Origin: Cycas panzhihuaensis | Lineage: Eukaryota > Cycadophyta | NCBI GenBank assembly: GCA_023213395.1 | Contig: CM041465.1 | Location: 62,193,741-62,257,740, forward strand | Direction: 5' to 3' | Length of the DNA: 64,000 nt | In this document: positions 43,518 to 53,846 of the stretch, piece by piece | How positions within the stretch are numbered: position 1 is the stretch's first letter | Layout: each line of letters opens with the position of its first letter | The notes under the pieces: generated by a model | The model's input: the letters and a program-made list of their open reading frames with translations, nothing else | The model's database searches: none | Told to the model about the DNA's origin: nothing | Made by a program: the position numbers and the translations under genes

Positions 43518-46048
43518 GTTTCGGCCCGGAATGGATACTAATCACCGACTCGGTAAGTGCAGTATGTCTCTAGCATTATCATCACTTTTATGTACCGATT
43601 GTGCCTTACATATTTGCATGCGTATGACTTTGTGGGCGGCATGGTCGCCGCCCACACCTATGTTTAGCCTATGACGACTATAGCGAGGGGCACACTCTTA
43701 GCGAGTGTGGCACCTTGGTGACCGTGTTACTTCCCCATCGCCCTCCTCTCTCCTCGGATCCACGGGTTTGCGCCACCTCCACCGTGTGATGCCTCATCGC
43801 CGCTTGGTTAGCTTGCCACCTCATTTGGGGGCCCATTGCTGCTCCCGTTGGCCCGTTTCTTGTCTTGTTTGCTCCGGGTGGGTGTTTTAGTTGTCCTTTA
43901 GCCTTTTCGTTTGCCCCCGACTGACCGGTTGGCGGGCCCCATTTGTGTCTCCAGTGCATACCGTAATCTTCGCAGCATCGCCGTGATCTCGATCGCCGAA
44001 TTTCGTGCATCACTTGGAATATTCATGATCGCTAAAGTTTCCGTGATTTAATCTCTGCTTGTTTTTAAAATCCATGGGCATTTCGCATTTATCGAACCGC
44101 CACGTGGTTCGCGCCTTTTCTCCCTCCCAGCCGTGCCCTATTCGCGTACTTTAGGGTTTTGCTTTAGTACTTAAACATCTTTTGGATCGTTTTCAAGGAT
44201 CTTTTTGGCTCACTTTTGGATTTACTCTCAAGAGGAACACTCTCTGCTCGCTCTCTTCTATTGTTTGTCAGCTGGACTGCACTCTTCATACAGCGCCCAG
44301 CTCTCCTTTGGCTTGGCTGAGACATTCTCTCAGCCCCTCAAACGCCTTGGAGAGGGCTCCTTTGAAGCTGTTTCCACTTTTCTACCCAGCCCACGAGCTC
44401 CTGCTTGCGTGTGTTTCCTGCTCCACCCCCATAGCAGGGCCCCTGGCCTGCTCTATACCAGATCTCGGTGCTTTGTTCCACCCTTCTTATTGCCTTTTCG
44501 GGCAAATCCCTTACCTCCCTTTCTGTACTCTTCACTTTGTATTTGTTTTTGGTGATATTTACACTTCAGCTTATTTGCTCTCATTTGTTGCTTGAGAGGT
44601 GGTTCTCTTCCCTCTTGGGGACCGCTGTACCACTCTCCCTCTGCTTCTTACTGCGTTTCTTTGCCCAAGGCGTGGCGCTGAGGGGTTGCATAGGCTTTGG
44701 ACAGGAGCTGGGTGGATTCCGCACCACCTGCCACGCTCCCTAAGCGGCTCAAAGCCCTCCAAAGCTTCCCTCTCGCCCCGTGCTACTCTTGGCTTGCAAA
44801 CAAGGGTTCAAGGCTCCCTTGGTTGCTCAAACCAAAGACTGTCACAAGTTGCGTGATTTGGGACCCTTGATTCAGGTGTGGGTGCCATCCATAGGCCCCA
44901 ACCGCGGGTTCTTGCTCCACCTTTGCTCCCTTGCGGTTTGCTCCCGTAGCATCCTTGCCCGTGGGTGTCTTTGGGTCTTTCTTGCCCCTTCTGCGGTAGT
45001 TTTCCGGCCTTGAGTCTTGACTTTCTCCTCGCCCGTGGCTCTTGGGGAGAGGTTCTGGTACCATTTGCGCTGTGAGGCCACCCGAGGCTTACCTTGTTGT
45101 TTCCTTTCATTTAGATCGCTCTTCTTTGGTATTTTCCTTATTGGACTAACACCGATGCATGTACATTTAGACTTTCGCTTATGTTGTTAGACATATATTG
45201 CTAGATCTTTGTGTTGCATATAGTGTCTCCCCTCGGCAGAGGGAGACCTTTGTTGCTTACAGTACTCGGACGCGGAGAACGCGTTGCTGCCCCTTCCACC
45301 CAGAAGCGTCCCTTGCATGTGTCATATTTTATGCTATCTCATTTGCTAGTTAGCTTTCTTTCCTTCCTTCTATCGCATTTACTTTTCCCGGGAAGGTAAG
45401 GAAGCCCCTTTTCGCCGCTGCCACATTTCACATCCCAGATGCAGCGCGAGTGGTTGGGTGCTCTTCTTGAAGGCTACGCCATCTCTCACGCCTTCGGCCC
45501 AGGTGCACGCTTTGTTCCCCTTCGCACTCGGTCTTTTTCCTTCTTTTATTCTTTTCCTAGTAATTAGAACAACGAAAGATTAAAAGGGAAAATTGCCTTT
45601 TTTGTATTGGTTTTGCATTTGTTTGCCTCGTTGCATGTACTTTGTTATTCGTAGGAAAGGTTGTAGGAGTCTTCTTCCCCTTACCCTTCCTCCTCTTCCT
45701 TAACCGCACGAGCGCTTTGCTTCCCCATCGCTCGTGATACCCTGCTAGATTGCATAGGATTGTTCTTGGCCTATCCTTGTTAGGTTCTTTCTCTCTCCCT
45801 TCCGGCCACCCAAGGGTGGGAGGGCCCTACTCCTGTGTCAACCCGGGTTCATCCCACGATCTTCGCCCTTCGCTCAAGGCGGTGAAGGGTCACCCAAGAG
45901 TAGCCATACTCCATTGCATCCCGAACTCGCTCCCCACACCGGGCGCCTGCATGGTAGTTGCTTGCCTTGTAGGTTCCACTTCCTACCGCTTGCCACCATT
46001 TCTCCCCCGCTACTTATCACCAAAGCGGTTATCCCGTGCCAAGGCCCA
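43518..46048 (+). repeat. 3' LTR of element A
   Basis: It begins TGTTTCGGCC and ends AAGGCCCA, 2531 bp. It aligns end to end with the 5' LTR. Differences are dominated by 1-3 base changes at CTG and CAG sites. The splice-donor-like motif GGAAG|GTAAGG is at 45395. Confidence 0.88.
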
Positions 46049-46176
46049 AATGCTTTAGGAAAGAAGATATTGGAGTGCAAGAAATTGTGTCCGGAAGGGC
46101 TGCGAAGGATCCAAGCAGCGACAGAAGGTCTAGGGTTACCGCAGCTTCCGTTGTCAGTAAATATATAGAGGGACAT
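46049..46176 (-). pseudogene. aRNH of element B, N-terminal part (split by A)
   Basis: The minus-strand ATG at 46174-46176 starts MSLYIFTDNGSCGNPRP and runs to HSNIFFPKA at the A junction. The frame continues at 32930 with TNNEAKY. The first catalytic Asp is kept. Confidence 0.88.
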
Positions 46177-46700
46177 GAATGAACACTAAATCCAGATAGT
46201 TAATAGACAATGACAGAATGAAAAAGATACTTGAAAGGCAGGTAAAAAGTGGTCATGAAGGGTAGGAGGACCTAGCAATGAGGCTACCCAAGGATGAGAA
46301 TAGGTGGTCTAACCACTACCTAAGAGCGGGCAGAAAAAAGGGCACCCTAGAGTACCCAAGATCGCTTTCGGAAGCGAAACATGCCCCCAGACGGGATAGC
46401 ATTCCCTTTGGAGACCCCAGGAGCAGAAAAGGGCTACGAAAATGAGTTCAAGACTGTGAAACGAGCCAAACGAGTATAAACTCGGGCATGCACGGGAGTG
46501 GCATGTAAAACGAGACCAAAAGGCCCTAAAAAAGTGCAATAATGAGGCGTCATAAATGCACTTAGAAGAGAGGGCAAAAATGGCATCAAAAGAGCACAAT
46601 GGGCAATAGGGCTAGAAGGCAAAGGTGATCAGGGAAATGGGATGATTCCAATGGCTGTCGCGAGGCCAAAGTAGAGGAAGTGCCCATCGGGGCCCCTGCC
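46177..46700. other. spacer between aRNH and antisense promoter in B
   Basis: No supported gene. It contains the reverse of the conserved TTGCTAG motif (AG at 46272-46273 on the minus strand). Confidence 0.5.
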
Positions 46701-46709
46701 TATATAAGG
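46701..46709 (+). promoter_or_regulatory. TATA box of the antisense gene (element B)
   Basis: TATATAAGG lies 184 bp upstream of the 5'-UTR splice donor. It is identical to the element 2 box. Transcription would start near 46735. Confidence 0.72.
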
Positions 46710-46892
46710 AAATTCGTACAGAAAATGGATTCATTTTCACCGGCTCTCATGAGAAACTAGAGCCATTCCCTTACGAAGCGGAGCACCACCAAACTTTGGA
46801 GGCATGCAGGGGATGATCTGACTGTTGGATCGGAGTGCAGCAAGAGCCAGCGGGATTATCGAGACGTGATGATGATAGCGAGACCAGATCCA

Positions 46893-47369
46893 GTGAGTGG
46901 ATCTTACAAAAACCTACCCGTTTCAAAGTTTGAAATTCGTTGCTTTTTGCCAAATTTTATGTAGTTTTTATGCCCCTTATGGGCAAATGGAGGCCTCTCG
47001 AAGTCTGAATTGGACCCAGAAAGAGGTGGGACCTGGGCATTAGGGAGTTTCGGTCCTGCCCCACGGGGTCCACCAGAAAGAATTCTTTTGATTTTTAGGG
47101 TAGAAACCTCCCCCCTTCTCAGGGGGTGCCGTTCATACCACGACAAAGATCGTGGTGCCATGATCTTTGCTGTAGGGCCCCGATCACCGTGGGACCCGAG
47201 CTAAACTTAGTGGTACCATTAAGTTTAACACAGTACAAAGGTAGATAAGTAGAAAAAAAAAGATGAGGGGCCATAAGGCCCCAAATCTCAGGCAGAGAGA
47301 GTTGAGAGATAGCTAGGAGCAGAGATGACTAATATGAGACTGACTTTAACTAGTTTTTTATGTTGACAG
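46893..47369 (+). other. 5'-UTR intron of the antisense gene with two palindromes (B)
   Basis: The donor is CCA|GTGAGT at 46893 and the acceptor is TGTTGACAG ending at 47369, 9 bp before the ATG. The length is 477 bp. Palindromes lie at 47144-47169 (arms CAAAGATC/GATCTTTG, 10-nt loop) and 47202-47227 (26 bp, centred on GGTACC, arms TAAACTTA/TAAGTTTA). An upstream start codon at about 46726 opens a reading frame of about 11 codons in the proposed first exon. Confidence 0.7.
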
Positions 47370-47378
47370 GCTGTCATC

Positions 47379-49313
47379 ATGGTGGATAACTGCGAGAACA
47401 TTAACATGGCGATGTTGACTTACATCGAGATGATGTCCCAAGGGGACAAGGATATCTTGTAGAGGTGCGGCATGTACAAGGCCCTAAAGACACCCCAGTT
47501 TACATTTGATCAGAGACTATTAGTTGATATAGTTTCACATTGGGATAGGAGGAGGCACATCTTCCACTTGCCTCAGGTAAGAGATGTGATGGTGGCACTG
47601 AGGGACATCCGGCGGATTTTGGAGGTACCGGTGACTGGGAGGCTGGTGACACTAGGAGCACTGCCTAGCACTGAAGTAGCACATCGAGAGGTAGCCACCT
47701 TTTTCACAGGGACTGACAGGTGGGAGTGGAGAGGAGTTCCTCTCCAGACTATGGTGATGTCTCAGATTCTTGAGGTGAGGAAACTGATTACACTGTACAT
47801 TCTATTCCAGGTTTCCCGGAAACAGAATTATAGAGATATACTAGGTGGCTGGATAGATGCAGTGCATCACTGCGAGGTAGGTGAGAGGCTAGATTGGGCC
47901 ACACTGATAGCAGTGAACCTCGTCACATAGCTCGATGCCATCGGGATGGCAAGAAAGGGAGGATTATCATATAGCACATTGTTACAGTGTTAGTTTTTTA
48001 ATCACTTCGTGGCAGTGGCACTAGCGGGGGGACCACACCCCATAGTAGAGTGGGCCCCGATGGTCCATGCATGGCGACTTACCGAGGGGATGGAGGACCA
48101 GGATCAAGTCTAATGGTTAGTAGAGGAGACATCACTAGACCTCCTCACCATGACGGATTATGTGGCAGATCCATACAGGATGGTGAGGTGGGACAGTGAT
48201 GACGAGGTAGGTGGAGCAGGAGCGCTCCTAAGTGATGATGGTGACAATGATGACGACTATAGAGGAGATGGGGCTAGCCCATCATGACCTATAGAAGAGG
48301 TAGGTCCATCAGGGATGGTAGGAGGAGCAGCGGGACCATCCAAGACTGCCAGAGGAGAGGCAGGCCCATAAGGGGCAGTTGAGGAGAGCAGGGGGCCAAT
48401 GACTAGGGCCCGCAGGCTATGGATCGTGAGGAGATCCAGAGAGATGAGAGCTGAGCCAGTCCCAGTGAGGAGAGAGGCCCAGGCTGAGGAGGTACCTGAG
48501 GATGAGGTACCAGCAGCTAGCAGGGAGCCAAGAAGAGAGATCGTCGCACGAGTAGAGGAGTCAGTGGCCACGGCAGGTGAGGTCTAACCATCTCCTTAGT
48601 CATTTGATGACCAGATAGATATTTGATTTGATTTTATTTTGATATGCAGTAGGATATGCACTAACATATGGTATGTTGGATTGGCAGGTACTGGGGAGAT
48701 CAGGAGATTAGTAGAGACCATGGTGAGGGAGATGTTCCCTTAGGTATATATAGAAGGGCAACTGCCCATCCAGGCAGAGGATGCGCTTAGATCAGTAGGT
48801 GCACATATGGAGGCATTTTCCCTGTTAGTGAGGGTGAGAGACATCTCAGCTATGGAGTCCTAAGAGCACATAGCTTTCAGGGGACAGATACAACGGGAGC
48901 TAGATAAGGCGAGGAGCGAGCGAGACGCGTTGTGCGGATGGGTCCAGGCTCTAGAGGCTTAGGGAGGAGTAGGTGGAGATATAGGGAGCATGGTCCAGAC
49001 AACAATACTAGAGAAGCACCTCAGAGGGATGGAGGAGAGATTCTGGAGCATGGAGGAGAGACTCCGGGGAGTAGAGGGAGAGAGAGATCATCTCTAGGCT
49101 AGATACGATCAACTCGTTGACCAGGTGGCATCGAGGTCGAGTAGGAACAAGACGTACACCCATATAGTAGCAACGACCCCGAGGCAACCATGTAATGAGG
49201 GGAGCAAGACAGGGAGCTCGCAGAGGCCTAGGAGGAGCCTCAGAGAGATGTGGTCCCTAGGAGAGGAATCACATAGGCTAGGAGATGGTACCCTAGAAGC
49301 AAGGCAGCAGTAG
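47379..49313 (+). pseudogene. antisense PMD-like gene of element B (best preserved copy)
   Basis: This gene is on the plus strand, antisense to B. ATG 47379 starts MVDNCENINMAMLTYIEMMS. PMD-like blocks are LLVDIVSHWDRRRHIFHLPQ, ALRDIRRILEVPVTG, GVPLQTMVMSQILEVRKLIT and RKQNYRDILGGWIDAV. They are followed by an acidic DSDDEVGGAG region and a charged TRARRLWIVRRSREMRAE segment. After removal of intron 48577-48687 the frame continues with EIRRLVETMVREMFP, RELDKARSERDALCGWVQAL and KHLRGMEERFWSMEERL, which is probably coiled coil. The stop is at 49311-49313. The total is 1824 coding bases (608 codons), with about ten point-mutation stops but no frameshift. Its role is unknown. Confidence 0.82.
48577..48687 (+). 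other. coding intron of the antisense gene (element B)
   Basis: The donor is GGCAG|GTGAGG and the acceptor is GGATTGGCAG|GTACTG, 111 bp. Removal leaves the split codon in phase 1, and the downstream frame is the one that carries the conserved C-terminal sequence. Confidence 0.78.
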
Positions 49314-49846
49314 TATAGGAGATATGCATTTGATTTTGACAGGGGAAAGCACGGGCCTCCAAGGGGTCATATATAGACTCATATAATTGTATCCTCCTGC
49401 AAGGACACCAGCTTCCCATATGTATGATGTAACATATGATTTTTGGTGTATATATATATACAGGGTAATTAGAACCCCATTTTGATATGAGATGTTGTGT
49501 ATATCATGGGTGGTAGATAGCATGTATATTTTGTTTTACATGTTGTAAATGTTTTGTTATATGATACACATATTTCTTTCTGTGTATGACTATATATCTA
49601 ACATGAGCACACACATCCACCGTGAATAGAGGTGATAGAGAGGTGTGAGGTTAGAAATAGAGTGACATGCACATCCACGGAGGAGCATAGTGGAATATGC
49701 GAAGGAAACAATAGGCAAGAGAGAGGAGTAGCGGTACTCCAAAGCATCGTCCTAATTGGGGGATGCCCAAATAGGAGGATAAAAGGTTTCAAAGGGACAA
49801 GGGAACAGAGGTTTCACAGGAGGAACCAGAAAGAAAAAGGGAGAAG
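49314..49846. other. post-pol spacer of B
   Basis: This is noncoding spacer between the antisense stop and the hairpin, equivalent to 1642-2321 of element 1. It has short TA tracts. Confidence 0.5.
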
Positions 49847-49903
49847 CCATCTCAAATTGCCATTATACCTATGGTTGGGAAGAATGGGAACAACCTAAGA
49901 TGG
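49847..49903. other. conserved two-stage hairpin (element B)
   Basis: The outer arms are CCATCTCA and TAAGATGG (7 of 8 paired). The inner arms are CCATTAT and AGAATGG (6 of 7 paired). It is the reverse-orientation counterpart of the element A hairpin, slightly decayed. Confidence 0.6.
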
Positions 49904-49924
49904 TAGTTTAGGCTCGTTTCAGAG

Positions 49925-50335
49925 CGTAAAGAGAGAAAGAGGTGTACCTAGACCACATAGAGGTAGGGGAAGTTATACATAGGGTAGAAGATAGGTGATG
50001 AAGGGTAGGCCCAGTGTGGCTAGGCCTACCAGTCAACTCACTATGGTCGGAACCATATGAGTGCAACGGACCTAGCACGCGATGGGTCATGTGGCAAGGT
50101 TGCATTTGAGTAGGAGTGGCTATAGTCCTACGTAAGGATCTAGAGCGTGAAGAAGACGTGCCTCGACGAGTGGCTTATCGACACGGGCGCCTACGTGAAA
50201 TCGCTCGGGAAGGCCGAGAAGGTGAAATAAGTGGCTGGTTCAGGACCAGCGGCTCAGGAGCCAATGTGGAATGAGGAGGATTACGAATATCTAATCGAGA
50301 TATCCCCCTAAGTGCTCACAAAACCAGGGTGACAC
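49925..50335. other. unexplained junction sequence replacing RT-integrase in B
   Basis: B homology stops near 49925 (post-pol) and resumes near 50335 (protease-RT linker). The roughly 0.4 kb between does not match anything else in the window. Part of it (50140-50310) is GC-rich with CpG and codon-like structure. One plus frame reads KTCLDEWLIDTGAYVKSLG, then a TAA, then MWNEEDYEYLIEISP and stop. Another frame is open from about 50120 to 50278. I do not recognise it; it could be captured host sequence or repair filler. Confidence 0.5.
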
Positions 50336-51203
50336 GTTGAGGAGAGGGTTCATAACTCTCACTATCTGACTTGGAATCACCTGTGATGGCTAAGTAACCA
50401 TAACCACCTACACCAATAAGGGCAAACCTGACTAGGTTTGGCTCATGACATGGCATAAGGTTCGACTGATGAAGGTCGGTCTCCTGAAACAAAGGTCCCA
50501 TGGAAGGGGTAGCCTCCTCGGGATCACTATGTTCATCATCAAAGACAGCTTAGCAGGCTAGATGAGAGGTGTAAGATGGCATATGCTCACGGGCGACAAC
50601 TTTAACTTGTCCATCATGGATAAATTTAAGTTACCCCCAACACGTAGAGCAAATTGCTCCCACTTGGTTGAGCCAAGGTCAGCTGAACAAGAGGTTGTAC
50701 TCCACATCGATATCGAGTACAACAACTTCGACAAAAACAGTTTTTCCTCCTAAGGTGAAGGGAAGGGAGACTATCCCTAAAGGGGACTTCTCAGTCCTAT
50801 CATACCCTTGGCATTTCCAAGGGACAAACTCAAGAGCTACTATGCCTAGCTCCTTGAGCATACACACATGGATAGCATTAACTGAGGAGCCATTATCTAT
50901 AATGGTCCTCTTTATGATAAAATCAGGAGTGTCAATGGTAATAACAAATGGGTAATACAAAAGCTTCTCCTGCTTACTAGGAGATGGGGGATCTCTGGGA
51001 TCAAATGAAATGACAGGTGGTCCATGGGAGGTAGCACCTACCGTATGGATGGAAGCATCTTGTTGGCCAAGAGCTTCAAGAAGAAGAGCACGTTGCTCAG
51101 GGTAGCTTCTCAAGACATCCATCAAGGACATCCCCGCAGCTACGGCGTAGAGCTCGTCAATGATAGAGAAGGGTTTACCCTTCGTAGGTTGGGTAAGCGC
51201 CAT
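50336..51203 (-). pseudogene. protease region of element B
   Basis: The minus strand starts with KGKPFSIIDELYAVAAG and MSLMDVLRSYPEQRALLLEA. The retropepsin core IIDNGSSVNA, in the context FIIKRT before and LKELGIVALEFVPWKCQGY after, is the best preserved in the window. VEVVVLDIDVEYNLLF follows, then a frameshift near 50680. VRFALIGVGGYGYLAITGD marks the start of the linker to RT, which is cut off at the junction sequence. The active-site triplet is DNG. Confidence 0.82.
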
Positions 51204-51608
51204 TCAAAAATCATAATGGCCAGGGCGTACAGGAATAGTCTTGGGAAGCGCATGAGGTTCCAGAAGAGAAGTTTCTAGAAGAGGATCAAGGTGAGATGTG
51301 GATGAAGAGGCGCCAGCTACCTTTTTCGCAGCTTGAGACCAGGTTAAGGCATACAACGGGGTGGTCTCAAGTAATTGGATAACCTTCTTCCCCTTGTTAC
51401 GGGATCATGAAGGCGAGGGAGCATGGTGGTCAAGGGAACATGAAGAGGATGAAGAACCTCACACACCCTTCCCTCTACCATGTGAAGGGCAAGAATCAAG
51501 GGATCTACCCAGATTCTGGTTGTTTCTCTGTTAGGTGTTACGATCGCGCTCCCCGTATTTGGGGAATAGATCCTTATGAATGGGTTGATCGAGATTAGGC
51601 CTTGATGC

Positions 51609-53585
51609 TTATTTAGGAGACGAGTCATGTGGTGGGGCATCACGAGACTGTTGCACCTGATAATATAAATCATCACAAAAACATTCCTTGTGGATGGAGC
51701 ACCACCTCTTCTCAAGGGGAGGATCGGCTTTCCTTGCTTGAGAAGGTTGGGTACTATCTCCTTTGGGGGGAATGACATGAGAGGCTTGTTGAATTGGTTT
51801 GTTAGGGGTTGGTAATGAAGGGGTTTGGAGTTTAAGCTCCTTCATCGTGCACTCAAATGAGCGTATGGCAGAGGTAAGAGGGTCTAAGGACTTCTCAGTA
51901 GAATGAGAAGTAGACCTGGCAGGTTGCAAAGGTTTGGTTTCCTTTGCTAGGGGAGGTGCCTCACGACATTGTGAGCGCTTAAGAGGTTTCTTCAGTTTGG
52001 CTTGGATCTTAATAGCCTCTAATGCTAGGCATTTTGCGATCACAGAGTCGCATATGGTTGCCCCCATTTTGAGGACTTCCACATGCACCTTGGGACGAAG
52101 TGCATTAATGAAGAGATCTTGCTTCAACTCCTCAAGCAACGTGGCCTTGGTAGAGTGAAGGAGATCATAGAATTGCCTCACAAAGTCACGATTCATTTCA
52201 TCGTGACCTTGTTTGAGCGAAATGAGAGCTTTCATTCCACTCTCGAATGGACGGGCTACATCAAAGTAATTGATGAATTCATCCACCAATTGCTGGAACG
52301 AAAAGATAGAGTGGGTAGGGAGATGGTAGAACCATTTAAGGGTATCACCCTGAAAGGATCGTGGAAATAGTTTCATCAAGATGTGGTCATAAGCCCAGTA
52401 GTCTATACACACCATAGAAAAGCTACGCACGTGCTCGACTAGGTCTTGCGACGAAGTTCCATCAAATTTTAGAACTTCAGGAGGGTGAGGCGGTAGATTG
52501 GTTCTTAATACCTCAATGGATTAAGGCATTGACCTATAGTCTATGAAGGGACGTGCCCTTGCCTGGACTAAAGGATCAATGAATGGCAAAGAGACATGAA
52601 TAGATGGGGGTAGTAAACCCATCCCTCCTTGGGGAAATGCCCCTTGTTGGAAGGGGGCTTGAGGGTAAACACCTTGGAAGGGAGGTATGTTCCCTTGCGA
52701 AGGTGTGGCATAGGGAGTTACACCGAAAGGTGAGAATGAAGGGTGTGAGACTGGATTCTGCCCATATGGGCCACCCGTAGGTGGTGCGACCCCATATGGG
52801 TGCAACAAGTCCATGCCATAAACTGGAAGATGGTTTCCCTTGCCTTGCCCCCAAGGTTGAGATGCATAACCCATGGGTAAGTAAAGGGAAGGACCACTGG
52901 ATGGGCTTTGGTCATATGTGGGAGCGGGTCCCACATAGGTAGTGGTAGTAGTATTGGTAGGACCTCTAGGCTTGCTAGGGAATGCATGTGCCATGTTTGA
53001 GGGTGGCACATTCGTTTAGCTTGGAACAGGCATGCTGACTCCAAGCTGGGTAGAGGATATGCCATGGGCGGATCCTAAAGAAGTAGTGCCATTTCTAAAA
53101 ATTAAAGATGGAACGCTTGTCCCTGAAGCGGGTGTAGGTGCGGCATGGGACAAGTGCACATGAACTGAAGGGATGCTGGTTGTAGCAAGAGCAGGTGCAG
53201 TCGAAGAAGGCACCCTGCCACACAAGGCTTCTTCAAACCACCTAAGACGTAGTTGAAGGCAAGTTGCTCGGAAGTACTCGCTAATGGCTTCCACCACATC
53301 CACGGGAGGGGTATCATCGTAACCGTATGAGGTTGATGGGACCTTGAACATCGGAGACCCCTCAGGGCACTCCTCTTCAGGATCACTAATCAGGTGGTGT
53401 TCCCCATGAAGAGGTGAACCTTCTACTACATGAGTAGAAGGGTAAAGGTCAGATGGGTGAGGCTAGTCACCCAGATAATAAATGGGATCATCACCCTCAT
53501 GGATGGATCCTGGGACAAATGTGGGAAATTCTTGTGTTCCTGAGACAAATGCATGGTAAGCCCATTCAGAATGGTAACCTTCCAT
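51609..53585 (-). pseudogene. gag: gag of element B
   Basis: The start MEGYHSEWAYHAF (53583-53585) is followed by a stop near 53463, then MFKVPSTSYGYDDTPP, a Pro-rich region (YLPMGYASQPWGQGKGNH, GVAPPTGGPYGQNP) and a long open stretch of 273 codons (52430-51609). That stretch holds the gag domain: FSMVCIDYWAYDHILMKLFP, FINYFDVARPFESGMKALIS, NRDFVRQFYDLLHSTKATL and KMGATICDSVIAKCLALEA. The knuckle-like motif is WCSIHKECFCDDLYY, degenerate at its last positions. Few stops. Confidence 0.88.
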
Positions 53586-53846
53586 TACCGAATCAAAATC
53601 CGATGACAGAAGGGAACAATACAACGGGTCTTCTAACAACGGTGGCAGACCTTGCAAGCGACGCAAGAAACGTCACATGTAACGCCTTAACGCAAGTCGT
53701 TAGAAGAGGGCGAAGGGTATGAAATAGGTGCGTTGGGGGCTGCCCAACTGAAAAGCAAGACAAGAGGGATACCTAAAAGTAAGAACACTAACAAGAAAGG
53801 GAAGCAAGACTAGTTCCCTTCTTGGCGCCCTCAAGATGGTCACCGT
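53586..53846 (-). other. 5' leader of element B
   Basis: Untranslated leader. The bases next to the LTR (minus: ACGGTGACCATCTTG, then GGCGCCAAGAAGGGAAC) align with the leader of A and should contain the primer site. The tRNA is not assigned. Confidence 0.6.

Larger units (their letters stand above)
32934..46048 (+). mobile_element. Ty3/gypsy element A, plus strand, LTR to LTR, inside element B aRNH
   Basis: It contains LTR, gag, protease, RT, RNase H, integrase, post-pol hairpin, aRNH and LTR in 13.1 kb. It is clearly richer in CpG than its surroundings, as expected for a young copy. The antisense gene present in elements 1, 2 and B is absent. A clean 5 bp target duplication is not visible: the left flank reads TTATTGGTCGT and the right flank AATGCTTTAGG. 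Many 1-3 base indels break the frames; some may be consensus errors. Confidence 0.92.

Noticed and set aside
46040-46060. A 5 bp target duplication for element A
   Set aside because: Left flank GTCGT and right flank AATGC do not match. The aRNH frame on both sides shows where A entered, but the border bases are changed or misread.
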